A stretch of 64,000 nucleotides of DNA, from NCBI RefSeq assembly GCF_010731815.2, contig NZ_AP022593.1:4526001-4590000 (forward strand). Direction: 5' to 3'. The notes under the pieces are model-generated. The model was not told the origin of the DNA and searched no databases. It worked only from the letters and a program-made list of their open reading frames with translations. Shown here in pieces: positions 18,627 through 26,773 of the stretch (its first letter is position 1; every line of letters begins with the position of its first letter). A program made the translations under genes and the position numbers. The stretch is from Mycolicibacterium arabiense (GTDB lineage: Bacteria; Actinomycetota; Actinomycetes; Mycobacteriales; Mycobacteriaceae).

Positions 18627-20619
18627 TGCATTCCCCCTTCGTGGTTACCAGGTCGACCGCGACCGTCGGTTGCGGCAATTTCCGTTCGGGCAGGGACCAT
18701 TCGGTCCCCGCGATGAAGCATTCGTAGGTCAGCTGCGTCGACACGACGGCAAGCACCCGCATGTTGTCGGTGTTGCTCATCCCGTCACCGCCGGACTTCG
18801 CGCACTTGCGGAACAGCCCGGACACCAGCCTGGGATCGAACACCCCAGCCGCGCTGATGGCCGGCTCGGACGTCAGCTCGTCGAACCACTCCGGCCGGTC
18901 CGAAGCAAAGAAGCTCGCCGCGTCGGGCGCCCGGTAGGGCTGCTTCGGCCTCCGCGAGATGTCTTGCGGGACGATGTCCGCGAAAGCCCGCTTCAGCAGG
19001 TACTTCTCGTCGAGTCCGAACAGCTTGTGTCGCGCGGGGAGTTGGTTGGCGAACTCGATGACGTTGCGGTCCAGGAACGGGAACCGGCCTTCCACCGAGT
19101 TCGCCATCAGCATGCGGTCGCCTTGCGACGACAGGAGGTAGCCGGGCAGCAGCGTCGTCATCTCGAGCCACTGGGCGCGGCTGAGTGGGTCCCACTGAGC
19201 GCTCTCGGCAGGCATTCCGGCCACGACGTCGTCGAGCGCGCCGGCCGTGGTCCGGTTCCGCATGTCCGCGGAGAACATCGTCTTGATCGACGCCGTCGAA
19301 TCCCATCGGGGGCGGTGGGAGAGCGCGGGGTCGTCCAGGTCCAGGTTGCGCCCGAAGAAGCTGCGCGCGAACGCCGGCGCCTTGCCGGGGGATCGCTCCA
19401 TCCAGGGATACAGCAGCTCGAGGGCCTTGGCGCGCTTCGCGGATTCCGGGTCGCGAGCCCAGAACATCCGCACCCTGGCCTCGCGGAAGACGTCGTATCC
19501 GGCGAGGACCTCGTCGGCGCCCTCACCGGTGACGACGACCTTGAAACCGTGCTCGGCCACCAGTTTCGACAGGAGGTACATCGGGGCGGGTGCTGCGCGT
19601 ACCAGCGGTGTCTCGGTATGGCGGATGACCTGAGGAAAGACGTCGACGATGTCCGACGGACGCACGACGATGTCCTGGTGTCGGGTGCCCAGCGCGTTCG
19701 ACATCTGGCGCTGGTAACCGCCTTCGTCGAACTCGCGATCCTGGAACCGCAGGGAGAACGTGTGCAGGTCGGCGTCGGTGTAGCGCGAGATCACCGCGGC
19801 GGTGATCGACGAGTCCAATCCCCCCGACAGGTAGGCGCCGACGGGAACGTCGCTGCGCAGGAACCGTAGTCGCGTCGCCTCGATCACGCGTTCCCGCAAC
19901 TGAGCGGCGTTCTCCTCGGTGTCCTGGCAGGGCTCGGATCCGCGTGGCGGGAAGGAGGCGCGCCAGTAGGGCGCTACGCGAAAGCCCGTCCGGTCGAGCA
20001 CGGCGTGGTGCCCTGGCGGCAATTGCTCGACACCGCTGAACACCGTGCGTGGAGCGACCGTGGACCAGTAGCCGAAGGTCTGCGATAGGCCCTCGGGGTC
20101 GAAGGACCGCGGCACGGCTGGGTCGGCGAAAAGCGCCTTGACTTCGGATGCGAACAGGAAGCGGTCACGCGTGCGGGTGTAGAACAGCGGGCGCACGCCC
20201 ATCCGATCGCGACACAGGATCAGGCGCTGTTCGCGGCTGTCCCATAGCGCGAGCGCCCACTGGCCGTTGAACCGGTCGAAACTGCCGGCACCCCACTGCT
20301 CCCAGGCATGCACGATCACCTCGGTGTCGCTCGCGGTTCGGAAGCGGTGACCCAATGCCTTGAGTTCCCGGGCCAACTCGACGTAGTTGAAGATCTCGCC
20401 GTTGAACGTCACCCACAGCGTGCCGTCCTCGTTGCAGAGCGGCTGGGCGCCGCCCGCAGTGTCGATGATGGCCAGACGCGTGTGTCCCAGCGCGGCGCGA
20501 TGGTCGCGGTAGAACCCGTGGCCGTCTGGTCCGCGATGGCCCAGCCGACTCATCATCTTGTCGAGCAGCGTCAGCTCTGGAGGTGCACCCGTCGTGACCA
20601 CTCCGCAGATGCCGCACAT
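18610..20619 (-). CDS. AsnB-type glutamine-hydrolysing amidotransferase (asparagine synthetase family)
   Basis: 669 residues. Cys2, exposed after Met removal, is the class II glutaminase nucleophile (MCGICG), with RLAIID and NGEIFNY motifs following. The synthetase half has the ATP-pyrophosphatase loop SGGLDSS at 265-271 and the GEGADEVLAGYDVFREA segment. It releases ammonia from glutamine and amidates a carboxylate through an adenylate. Homologues are frequent in exopolysaccharide loci, for example those linked to exosortase systems, where the substrate is unknown. It overlaps the ACP-like gene upstream (1 base, TGATG) and the NadE-like gene downstream (17 bases). The combination of two ATP-pyrophosphatases in one operon is unusual. 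Confidence 0.92.
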   Translation of the reverse strand: MCGICGVVTTGAPPELTLLDKMMSRLGHRGPDGHGFYRDHRAALGHTRLAIIDTAGGAQPLCNEDGTLWVTFNGEIFNYVELARELKALGHRFRTASDTEVIVHAWEQWGAGSFDRFNGQWALALWDSREQRLILCRDRMGVRPLFYTRTRDRFLFASEVKALFADPAVPRSFDPEGLSQTFGYWSTVAPRTVFSGVEQLPPGHHAVLDRTGFRVAPYWRASFPPRGSEPCQDTEENAAQLRERVIEATRLRFLRSDVPVGAYLSGGLDSSITAAVISRYTDADLHTFSLRFQDREFDEGGYQRQMSNALGTRHQDIVVRPSDIVDVFPQVIRHTETPLVRAAPAPMYLLSKLVAEHGFKVVVTGEGADEVLAGYDVFREARVRMFWARDPESAKRAKALELLYPWMERSPGKAPAFARSFFGRNLDLDDPALSHRPRWDSTASIKTMFSADMRNRTTAGALDDVVAGMPAESAQWDPLSRAQWLEMTTLLPGYLLSSQGDRMLMANSVEGRFPFLDRNVIEFANQLPARHKLFGLDEKYLLKRAFADIVPQDISRRPKQPYRAPDAASFFASDRPEWFDELTSEPAISAAGVFDPRLVSGLFRKCAKSGGDGMSNTDNMRVLAVVSTQLTYECFIAGTEWSLPERKLPQPTVAVDLVTTKGECSDARG

Positions 20620-20858
20620 CAGCGCTGCCCTCTCGCGCGGTCGAGCAGGTCCGCGAGCGCCACCGGATCATTCGGGTCGATGGAGTCGATGTCGGCATCG
20701 GTGAGCCGTATCGCAAAGACGTCCTCGAGAGCGAGGGCGATCGTCACGGCGCTGAGTTCGGCTTGGGTTGACGGGGCAGCGCTCGATCGGGCAGCGTCGT
20801 CGGACGCCGTCAACGCGACGAGGTCGGCGAGCGCCTGCTGGACGTATTCGCCGTTCAC
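20619..20858 (-). CDS. Acyl-carrier-protein-like protein lacking the phosphopantetheine serine
   Basis: 79 residues with the helical pattern of an ACP; the stretch ALALEDVFAIRLTDADIDSI aligns with helix II to helix III of ACPs. At the position of the DSL motif the sequence is A-E-L (Glu34 in place of Ser), so the usual phosphopantetheine attachment site is missing; a Ser two residues later is out of register. Its neighbours are a phosphopantetheinyl transferase gene (ATGA overlap) and the AsnB-type gene (TGATG overlap). It may be a structural or recruiting protein rather than an acyl carrier, or an ACP with an unusual alignment. The canonical ACP of the locus is at 26,254-26,520. Confidence 0.8.
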   Translation of the reverse strand: MNGEYVQQALADLVALTASDDAARSSAAPSTQAELSAVTIALALEDVFAIRLTDADIDSIDPNDPVALADLLDRARGQR

Positions 20859-21256
20859 GGCCCATCACGTCTTTCGGCCGAGAGGGTCGTGATCGCCACG
20901 GCGGTTGCGTAGTCGTCACAGTGCGACAGGGAGATGCGGATGTCGCCCACGCCCGCGCTCGTGGCGATCGCCAGCGGCGCGTCGGAGAGTCGGATGCCCG
21001 GGGCGCCGGTCGGCGTGCTCACCACCTCGATCGACCGCCAGGGCAGCGGGCCGTCCCAGTGCCCGGGCAGTGTCTTCGCGACGGCCTCCTTGGCGGCGAA
21101 ACGTGCGGCGAAGTGCCTGCTCGGCACCGCCTTGCCGGTGCAGTACTCGATCTCGCCTGCGGTGAACCACCGTCGGAGGAACCCGTCGCCATGATCGCGA
21201 ATGAGCCGTTCGATCCGTGCGACCGGGACGATGTCGATGCCCGTCTCACCCAGCAT
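20855..21256 (-). CDS. Holo-ACP synthase-type 4'-phosphopantetheinyl transferase
   Basis: 133 residues, the usual AcpS length. The two family motifs are present: GIDIV with Asp8 and ARFAAKEAVAK with Glu57, which bind the Mg-CoA. It should transfer phosphopantetheine from CoA to a carrier-protein serine. Mycobacteria have a housekeeping AcpS and PptT, so a copy inside a glycan operon points to a dedicated carrier protein. It overlaps the ACP-like gene by four bases (ATGA), yet that protein lacks the serine; the likelier substrate is the ACP at 26.3-26.5 kb. Confidence 0.92.
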   Translation of the reverse strand: MLGETGIDIVPVARIERLIRDHGDGFLRRWFTAGEIEYCTGKAVPSRHFAARFAAKEAVAKTLPGHWDGPLPWRSIEVVSTPTGAPGIRLSDAPLAIATSAGVGDIRISLSHCDDYATAVAITTLSAERRDGP

Positions 21257-21259
21257 CGC

Positions 21260-22138
21260 TCACCGCCTACCCGATGCATTGGCGATCGCCTGGAGAAAGG
21301 CCCGTGCCGCGATCTCCGAACCCTCCGCGTTGAGGTGCCCGAGATCTGACGCATAGCCGGTGTGCAGCGCGTAGTAAGGCTGGTCGCGGTAGCGGAATTC
21401 CTGGCGGCCGCCGTCGGGGGTGGTCGATTCGATTGCGGCCAGGTCGAACACGCGGTCCTCTCCGTATTGCCGTCGCAGCAGCTCGTTGTAGCGGTGCCGT
21501 GCCACGTTCTCGCCCTGGCCGTAGCGATCGCTCCCGCCGAACATGATCTTGATCCTGTTCTTGATGCCGGAGTCCGTGGTGAGTGGAACGGTGACGTGCA
21601 CGAACGCGATCGCGGGATAGTCCCGTTGCAGAGCGGCGATGGTGTCTCGATAGTGGGCGAACAGCGCGTCGACGTCGGTACGGGTCGAGATGTCGAGGAA
21701 GCAGAACTTCATCAGTGCGACGTCGACCCGATCGCCCAGACCGCTTCTGAGGGTCTGCGCGAAGTCGTCGATCTTCAGCCGCGGCTGCTCGTTCGCACCG
21801 ATGTACGCGTGCGAGATGAAACCGCCCGCAGGGCCGGGCCTCGTACCGTTCTCCTCGATGGGCGGGGCCACCAGGCCCTGCTGCGCATAGACGGCTTCGA
21901 CACCCCCGAGGATGTTCTCGCCCACCGACTGGTGCCCGAAGAACACCCGCGTGCGGTCCACGACCGCCAGCTGCCCGACGTCGACCGTTGCGACGACCTC
22001 CCCCTTGACGGGCATCGACTTCTCCTTCCAGACGTCGTATGTCATGACTGCGGCGATGAGCACGATCACGAGGAGCGCCGCGGGAACGACCCACAGCACC
22101 CGACGCAATGCGGACCCTCTTCTCCTGTGTGAGCGCAT
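21260..22138 (-). CDS. Membrane-anchored SGNH-hydrolase-like protein
   Basis: 292 residues. A basic N-terminus (MRSHRRRGSALRR) and one membrane helix at about 14-34 suggest a type II anchor with the domain outside the membrane. The mature part begins with RVFFGHQSVGENIL, where Ser71 in GHQS could be the nucleophile, and ends with DLGHLNAEGSEIAARAF, the Asp-x-x-His block of SGNH esterases. I infer an extracytoplasmic esterase or acyl transferase acting on O-acyl groups of the glycan. It sits between the acyl ligase (33 bases) and the phosphopantetheinyl transferase (3 bases), which supports a link with the acyl-carrier pathway. Confidence 0.75.
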   Translation of the reverse strand: MRSHRRRGSALRRVLWVVPAALLVIVLIAAVMTYDVWKEKSMPVKGEVVATVDVGQLAVVDRTRVFFGHQSVGENILGGVEAVYAQQGLVAPPIEENGTRPGPAGGFISHAYIGANEQPRLKIDDFAQTLRSGLGDRVDVALMKFCFLDISTRTDVDALFAHYRDTIAALQRDYPAIAFVHVTVPLTTDSGIKNRIKIMFGGSDRYGQGENVARHRYNELLRRQYGEDRVFDLAAIESTTPDGGRQEFRYRDQPYYALHTGYASDLGHLNAEGSEIAARAFLQAIANASGRR

Positions 22139-22171
22139 ATTCGACGATCCCCCGTTCGTGTTCGATGAAGG

Positions 22172-23683
22172 TCAGCCCGGGTGGGCTGACGCCAACGGAA
22201 CCCGTGCGGCAGCGAGGTCGCGCAGTCGCGTCTTCGCGATCTTGCCGCTCGCATTCAATGGCATGCCGTCGATGACGACGACCGATTTCGGCACCATGTG
22301 CTTGGGCAGGGACCGTCGGCAAGCCGCGACCACGGCGTCGGTCGTGATCTCGCTGCCGGGAGCCACGGTGACGAAGAGCGTTATCGCTTCTCCTGCAACG
22401 TCGTCGGGAACTCCGATGGCGGCTGCCGACACCAGCTGCGGCATCCGTAGAGCGGCCGCCTCGACCTCTTGACTCGAGACCCGATAGCCCCAGGACTTGA
22501 TGAAGTCGTCCCGCCGGTCGACGATGAAGACGTATCCGTCCTCGTCGACGACGGCGACGTCGCCGGTTCGGAGACCGTGCGGGGTGAACTTGTCCGACGT
22601 TCCGTCGGGATCGCCGTAGTAACCCGGCGAGATGCTGGGCCCACGCGCGTAGATCTCACCCTTGCCGCCGGCCTGCACCGGCTCCAGATCCGGCCCGAGT
22701 ACGCGGAGTTCCACACCGGGTATGCCCTTGCCGATGGACCCCAGCTTCTCGGTGAGCATCGCCGGGGGTAGGTACGACAGGCGTGCCGTCGCCTCCGTCT
22801 GCCCGTACATCACGAACAGTTCTGCGTGCGGTTTGGCGGCGAGTAGCTCTTCGATCATCACCGGAGGCAGCTTCCCGCCGGCCTGCTGAATGATGCGGAG
22901 CGACGGCGTGGCGCGCTGCGCGAAGCTGGTGGCTCGCAACATGAGTTGGAAGGACGAGGGCACCCCGGCGAACACGGTGCATTCCTGCTCCTCCAGCAGC
23001 TTGGCGGTGGTCTCGGGGAACGCGAAGGAGTTGCACAGGACGAGGGTGGCTCCCACGCGCAGATGCGTGTGGAGTAGGGAAGCGCCGTAGCAGTAGAAGA
23101 ACGGCAGGATCACCAGCGCCCTGTCCGTACGCTGCAAACCCAGGTAGCTGATGATCGATTCGGTGTTCGCGGCGATGTTGCGGTGTGTCACGCGGACTGC
23201 CTTCGGGGCGCCGGTGGTGCCGGAGGTGAACAGCAGGACGGCATCCGAATCCGGTTCCGTCGTGGTCTCCGGCCAGTACGGAGTCCGGCCGGAGTCGAGA
23301 ACGTCTTGTAGGACGTCGTCGGTGATCACGGTGACCGAATCCACCGCAGCGGGGTCGTGCCTCAGGTGCCGCCGGTCGACCATGGCCGCCGAGCAGTCGA
23401 CGGCGGAGATGCTGCGGCGCACGTCGGCCGAGGTGCCCTTGTCAGACAGCGGCACCGCAACCATGCCGAGCTTCATGATCGCGAGGTACGAGGCCACCCA
23501 GAAGAAGGAGTTCGGGCCGAGTATCGCGATCCGTGCCCCGGGCGCCAAGTCCAATGTCGACACCGAACCGGCCAGGGTGGCCGCGGCTGCGCGTAATTCG
23601 GCGTACGTGTAGCGCCGCTGTCCGTCAACGATCGCGACGTCATCGGCAGCACCCGTGTTCGACAAGAAATCGCTGATGTTCAC
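22172..23683 (-). CDS. AMP-forming acyl ligase (class I adenylate-forming enzyme)
   Basis: 503 residues. The phosphate-binding loop TSGTTGAPK is at residues 153-161, YGQTEATARLSYLP follows in the middle, then the hinge KSWGYRVSSQEVE, and the catalytic C-terminal Lys is K481 in LNASGKIAK. It should activate a carboxylic acid as its adenylate and pass it to CoA or to phosphopantetheine on an ACP. With a PPTase and an ACP nearby, transfer to an ACP is the favoured inference. Similar ligases occur in exosortase-linked exopolysaccharide loci. The substrate acid cannot be predicted from sequence alone. Confidence 0.92.
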   Translation of the reverse strand: MNISDFLSNTGAADDVAIVDGQRRYTYAELRAAAATLAGSVSTLDLAPGARIAILGPNSFFWVASYLAIMKLGMVAVPLSDKGTSADVRRSISAVDCSAAMVDRRHLRHDPAAVDSVTVITDDVLQDVLDSGRTPYWPETTTEPDSDAVLLFTSGTTGAPKAVRVTHRNIAANTESIISYLGLQRTDRALVILPFFYCYGASLLHTHLRVGATLVLCNSFAFPETTAKLLEEQECTVFAGVPSSFQLMLRATSFAQRATPSLRIIQQAGGKLPPVMIEELLAAKPHAELFVMYGQTEATARLSYLPPAMLTEKLGSIGKGIPGVELRVLGPDLEPVQAGGKGEIYARGPSISPGYYGDPDGTSDKFTPHGLRTGDVAVVDEDGYVFIVDRRDDFIKSWGYRVSSQEVEAAALRMPQLVSAAAIGVPDDVAGEAITLFVTVAPGSEITTDAVVAACRRSLPKHMVPKSVVVIDGMPLNASGKIAKTRLRDLAAARVPLASAHPG

Positions 23684-23725
23684 TGTTCCTCCTGCGCAGG
23701 CATGCCGATGACCGTCTGACGCGTT

Positions 23726-24514
23726 CTAGACCCGCGCATCGTCGGCCCAATCGGTGAAGAAGCTGTCGGGGTTGATCGCATAACGGACGGTGACCTTCGG
23801 TACGTGCTCGATCCGGCCCCGCCGGCTCAGCTGCCACACGTACTCCCAGTCCTCCTTCGGAAGCGTTCGCTTGGTCCGGGGCAGTACGCTGAAGCCGCGG
23901 TTGCACGACCGCCGCACCACGACGCTGTTGGCGTCTATGTAGGGGTCCCACCGAAGCCTGCGCCGATCGAAGGCGGAATCGAGTACGTCGAGTTCCGTTC
24001 CGTCGGGCCGCATTCGCGACACCGAGGTGTAGACGGCGGACAATCCAGGGTCGGTATCCAGTGCCGACACCGCCGTGGCGACGTGTTCGGGAGTCCAGAC
24101 GTTGTCGTCGTCCAGGAAGGCGATGAACTCCGAATCGCTGAGGTCGATGCCGATGTTGCGCACCAAGCCCAGCGTCGCCGTATTGCGGCTGAGCGAGACC
24201 GCGACGAGCCTCGGGTCGGTAGGCAGCTCCGGCAGCCCGGCGCCGTCGTCGACCACCACTACGGCCAAGTTCCGAAAGGTCTGCGCGAGTGCGCTTTCGA
24301 CCGCCCGCACCACGCCGTCAGGACGGTTGTAGGTGGGGACCACCGCGACGACCCGTGCCCGCGGGCATCCGCTCGTCAGCGTCGCACGCAGCCGTGTCAG
24401 CTCGCGTGCGTGGAACCTCTGGTTCTCCTTGAGCGAACTGCGTCCCACGAATCGGTTGCGCTGTTCGTAGACCAGGCATCGCCACGGTCGCAGCATGCGC
24501 TTCGGCGCGTTCAC
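23726..24514 (-). CDS. GT2-family glycosyltransferase
   Basis: 262 residues. After ~50 variable N-terminal residues, the GT-A core begins with VVAVVPTYNRPDGVVRAVESAL, then VVVVDDG and the DXD-type motif FLDDDNVW. No membrane segment is apparent, so it acts in the cytoplasm. It lies between the acyl ligase and an acyltransferase gene with very short gaps, so it probably adds the sugar that receives the acyl group. The donor and acceptor are not predictable. Confidence 0.88.
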   Translation of the reverse strand: MNAPKRMLRPWRCLVYEQRNRFVGRSSLKENQRFHARELTRLRATLTSGCPRARVVAVVPTYNRPDGVVRAVESALAQTFRNLAVVVVDDGAGLPELPTDPRLVAVSLSRNTATLGLVRNIGIDLSDSEFIAFLDDDNVWTPEHVATAVSALDTDPGLSAVYTSVSRMRPDGTELDVLDSAFDRRRLRWDPYIDANSVVVRRSCNRGFSVLPRTKRTLPKEDWEYVWQLSRRGRIEHVPKVTVRYAINPDSFFTDWADDARV

Positions 24515-24520
24515 GGCGGG

Positions 24521-25210
24521 CTAACCTCCGAGGTAGTTCTGGAACTCGGGCAGCCTGTGGGTCAGGTCCTCGAGGTCCTGATCCCACCACCGCTCCTCGA
24601 GGAGGGCGGCGATCGTCTCGTCGGAGAATCGCTTCTTGACAAGCCGAGCGGGATTCCCAAGCACCACGCCGTAGTCGGGGACGTCCTTGCTGACGACCGC
24701 GCCGGCACCGATGACGGCGCCGTGCCCCACGCGGGTTACCTCGGGCAGGATCACCGCGTTCGCACCGATCCACACGTCGTTCCCGATCTCGAGGGCGTTG
24801 AGCTCGTCGCCGATCCAGTCATCGCACAACCCGAACATCGGGTTGTGGAATACCGCGTTCGTGGACTTCAAGCCGAGAGGGTGGTTGCCGTTGATGATGC
24901 GAACGCCGTGGGCGATCGAGCAGTAGCGGCCGATCTTCGTCTTGGGATCCACGACCCACGGCTCGAAGCACGCGCCGATGGTGTACATGCCGATCTCGAC
25001 GCCCCAGTACCTGGCGAAGATCGTCCGGATCGTGGGGGACTTGTAGGCGTCCCCCTCGAGCCGGCGCAGCATCCACAGCACGAGCGGCCGTAGTCGCCGG
25101 ATGGCATAGAGCCGGACGAGAGCGTCCGTGATCGCCGTCCGCCTCTCGGTTCGCACCTCGGGCTGGGATGGGGGCGCGGTCACCGGCCGTGTCGCCGTCG
25201 TCTCGGTCAT
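24521..25210 (-). CDS. Left-handed beta-helix acyltransferase (CatB/WbbJ type)
   Basis: 229 residues. The central part shows hexapeptide repeats ([38 protein letters not shown]) and the loop [10 protein letters not shown] with the catalytic His typical of xenobiotic/WbbJ-type acetyltransferases. It should form trimers and transfer an acyl group, usually acetyl from CoA, to a sugar amine or hydroxyl. In this operon an acyl-ACP donor is an interesting alternative, as in LpxA/LpxD-type beta-helix enzymes. It overlaps the VOC gene by four bases. Confidence 0.9.
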   Translation of the reverse strand: MTETTATRPVTAPPSQPEVRTERRTAITDALVRLYAIRRLRPLVLWMLRRLEGDAYKSPTIRTIFARYWGVEIGMYTIGACFEPWVVDPKTKIGRYCSIAHGVRIINGNHPLGLKSTNAVFHNPMFGLCDDWIGDELNALEIGNDVWIGANAVILPEVTRVGHGAVIGAGAVVSKDVPDYGVVLGNPARLVKKRFSDETIAALLEERWWDQDLEDLTHRLPEFQNYLGG

Positions 25211-25620
25211 AGCAGTCCTGCTCGTTCGTCGGTGTCGATCAGTTCGATGTGCAAGCCGTACTTCGCTCGCAGAAAGGCGATTTCGTGATCATTGAAGGCC
25301 TCGCCGGGTTGTGGCGGAACCAGCACCCGCAGCCCCCTGTCGCGCAGTCCAGTGATCCCGGCGTCCACGTCATCGCACTTGAAGCACAGATGGTGGAAGC
25401 CGCCACCGCGTTCGACCGACTTCCTGAGTGCCAGGTTGTCGTCCAGTGGTTCGATCAACTTCACCGGCAAGCTACCCAGCTTGTCGAGGAAGACCACCTT
25501 TACTCGTTGGCGCGAATTGGTGACGACCTCCGTGCGACGGCGATAGCCGAAGGCGTTCTCCCAGTGCGCGATACCGTCGGTCAGGTCCCGTACGGCGAAG
25601 CAGATGTGGTCGATCACCAC
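25207..25620 (-). CDS. VOC-superfamily protein (methylmalonyl-CoA epimerase/glyoxalase-like)
   Basis: 137 residues from a GTG at 25618-25620, chosen because GGAGAGGAG precedes it; longer forms run into the divergent gene. Two beta-alpha-beta-beta-beta halves carry the expected metal ligands: His in IDHICFAV, Glu in KLIEPLDD, His in GFHHLCFK and Glu in HIELIDTD. The arrangement is like methylmalonyl-CoA epimerase, and the protein may epimerise or rearrange an acyl thioester. It is the first gene of the long operon ending with the flippase, so it may supply the acyl group handled by the ligase and ACP. The specific reaction is unknown. Confidence 0.85.
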   Translation of the reverse strand: MVIDHICFAVRDLTDGIAHWENAFGYRRRTEVVTNSRQRVKVVFLDKLGSLPVKLIEPLDDNLALRKSVERGGGFHHLCFKCDDVDAGITGLRDRGLRVLVPPQPGEAFNDHEIAFLRAKYGLHIELIDTDERAGLL

Positions 25621-25700
25621 GAGACGACTCCTCTCCGGGCGCAGTGTCGCCGCGGATCCTCGTGCGTGACACCACCCCCGGCGGTGGATACGCTGCAACG
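25621..25700. promoter_or_regulatory. Divergent promoter region of the acyl-carrier operon and a beta-helix acyltransferase
   Basis: Eighty bases separate the GTG start of the VOC gene and the GTG start of the acyltransferase at 25701. The promoter of the ~10.5-kb minus-strand operon must lie here or overlap the plus-strand gene. No confident -10/-35 pair can be named. Confidence 0.35.
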
Positions 25701-26156
25701 GTGATACCGGAACGCATTTGGTTGACCAGCATCCGACTTCATCGCCGTGGCCTCCACCGCTGCGCCCGGATACTGAAGGCAGTCAACGCCGTCGCGTTCA
25801 GCACGGCGCTGCCGCCCGAGGCCGACGTCGCGGACGACGTGGTGCTCTGGCATCACGGGATGGGCGTGGTGATCCACCCTGACACCACCATCGGCCGCGG
25901 CGTGCAGATCGCCCACGGCGTCACCGTTGCCGCCGGCGCCCCGCACGCCGGCTCCGGCATGGGCGTCGTCGTCGAGGACGGCGTCACCATCGGTGCCGGC
26001 GCGTGCATCATCCCGAAGGAGGGCTACGGCCTGACGCTCGGACGAGGCTGCGTCGTGGGCGCGAACGCCGTCGTGACCAAGGACGTGCCGCCGGGTGCCG
26101 TCGCGGTCGGCCCTGGCGCAGACATCCGCCAGCGGACCCCACGCACCCTCGACTGA
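25701..26156 (+). CDS. Serine acetyltransferase-like left-handed beta-helix protein
   Basis: 151 residues from the GTG at 25701; an upstream in-frame GTG at 25644 would intrude into the divergent promoter. The sequence has the CysE/WcaB-like pattern HHGMGVVIHPDTTIGRGVQIAHGVTVAAG, then hexapeptide repeats ending NAVVTKDVPPGAVAVGPGA. It lacks the long helical N-terminus of housekeeping CysE, which is typical of polysaccharide O-acetyltransferases. It is a lone plus-strand gene between the two minus-strand transcription units with VOC and ACP, followed at once by a terminator-like hairpin. A role in sugar acetylation is inferred. Confidence 0.85.
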   Translation: MIPERIWLTSIRLHRRGLHRCARILKAVNAVAFSTALPPEADVADDVVLWHHGMGVVIHPDTTIGRGVQIAHGVTVAAGAPHAGSGMGVVVEDGVTIGAGACIIPKEGYGLTLGRGCVVGANAVVTKDVPPGAVAVGPGADIRQRTPRTLD

Positions 26157-26162
26157 AGCGCG

Positions 26163-26183
26163 GTACCGACGCTCGATCGGTAC
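26163..26183 (+). terminator. Hairpin terminator after the beta-helix acyltransferase gene
   Basis: GTACCGA (26163-26169), seven-base loop, TCGGTAC (26177-26183): a perfect 7-bp stem starting seven bases after the stop codon, in the gap between convergent genes. No T-run follows. Confidence 0.45.
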
Positions 26184-26253
26184 GACGGCCCCCCGGCCGA
26201 CGCCGATCCTTCTGCCTGACAACGTAATCCCCCCGGATCGACGTTGGCCGGCT

Positions 26254-26520
26254 TCACGCCGTCTCGAGAACGTGCTGCTTCCCGAGCACGAACCGCGTCA
26301 TCCGCGCGATCGTGTCGAGGTTCTCCGGGACCGTCTCGGTCTCCGATACCTCGATGCCGAACTGGGACTCGAGGAATTCGATCAGTTCGAGAATCCCGGT
26401 GGAGTCCACGACGCCGCCTTCGACCAGTGATTCGTCGACGGCCGGTGTCCGGGATACGTCGCCGAAGAGGTAGTTGTCCACGATGAAACCGGTCAGTTCC
26501 GAGCGGATTCGAGCATCCAT
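26254..26520 (-). CDS. Acyl carrier protein with canonical phosphopantetheine serine
   Basis: 88 residues. VVDSTGILELIEFLESQFGIEV is a normal ACP helix II, with Ser40 in the DS motif ten residues before the LE pair, followed by an acidic helix III region. The start ATG has GGGGGAAA nine bases upstream. It is a single-gene minus-strand unit whose promoter region is shared with the GT-C gene. It is the likely partner of the acyl ligase at 22-23.7 kb and the PPTase at 20.9 kb, carrying an acyl group for transfer to a sugar or for amidation. It is distinct from fatty-acid AcpM, which is longer. Confidence 0.92.
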   Translation of the reverse strand: MDARIRSELTGFIVDNYLFGDVSRTPAVDESLVEGGVVDSTGILELIEFLESQFGIEVSETETVPENLDTIARMTRFVLGKQHVLETA

Positions 26521-26773
26521 TCATTTCCCCCTGTACTCGAGTGCCGCATGGCCACGGCACGCGATGAGCGTAACATCTGGCGAACTAGGCAAAAGGAACT
26601 AGTTCCGACGCCATTGCCGTCAGATAGTCACTCGGACAACGTAATACACGGCCAGCGCATTCGCATTCTCTGGGTACGAGGGGGTGGCAGGCAAACGTCG
26701 AATAGTCCTTCGTCCGGTAGGCAGACGGTCGCCGGGTCGTTATCCTGAGTCCGTGGCAGTCGGGGGTCTGGCA
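26521..26773. promoter_or_regulatory. Divergent promoter region with a GGAACTAGTTCC palindrome
   Basis: The 253-base region between the ACP gene and the GT-C gene contains the perfect 12-bp palindrome GGAACTAGTTCC at 26595-26606 and a related GAACTAGG 14 bases before it. The core AACTAGTT recurs in the other large divergent region at 36.4 kb. The palindrome is a candidate operator; the regulator is unknown. Confidence 0.5.
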
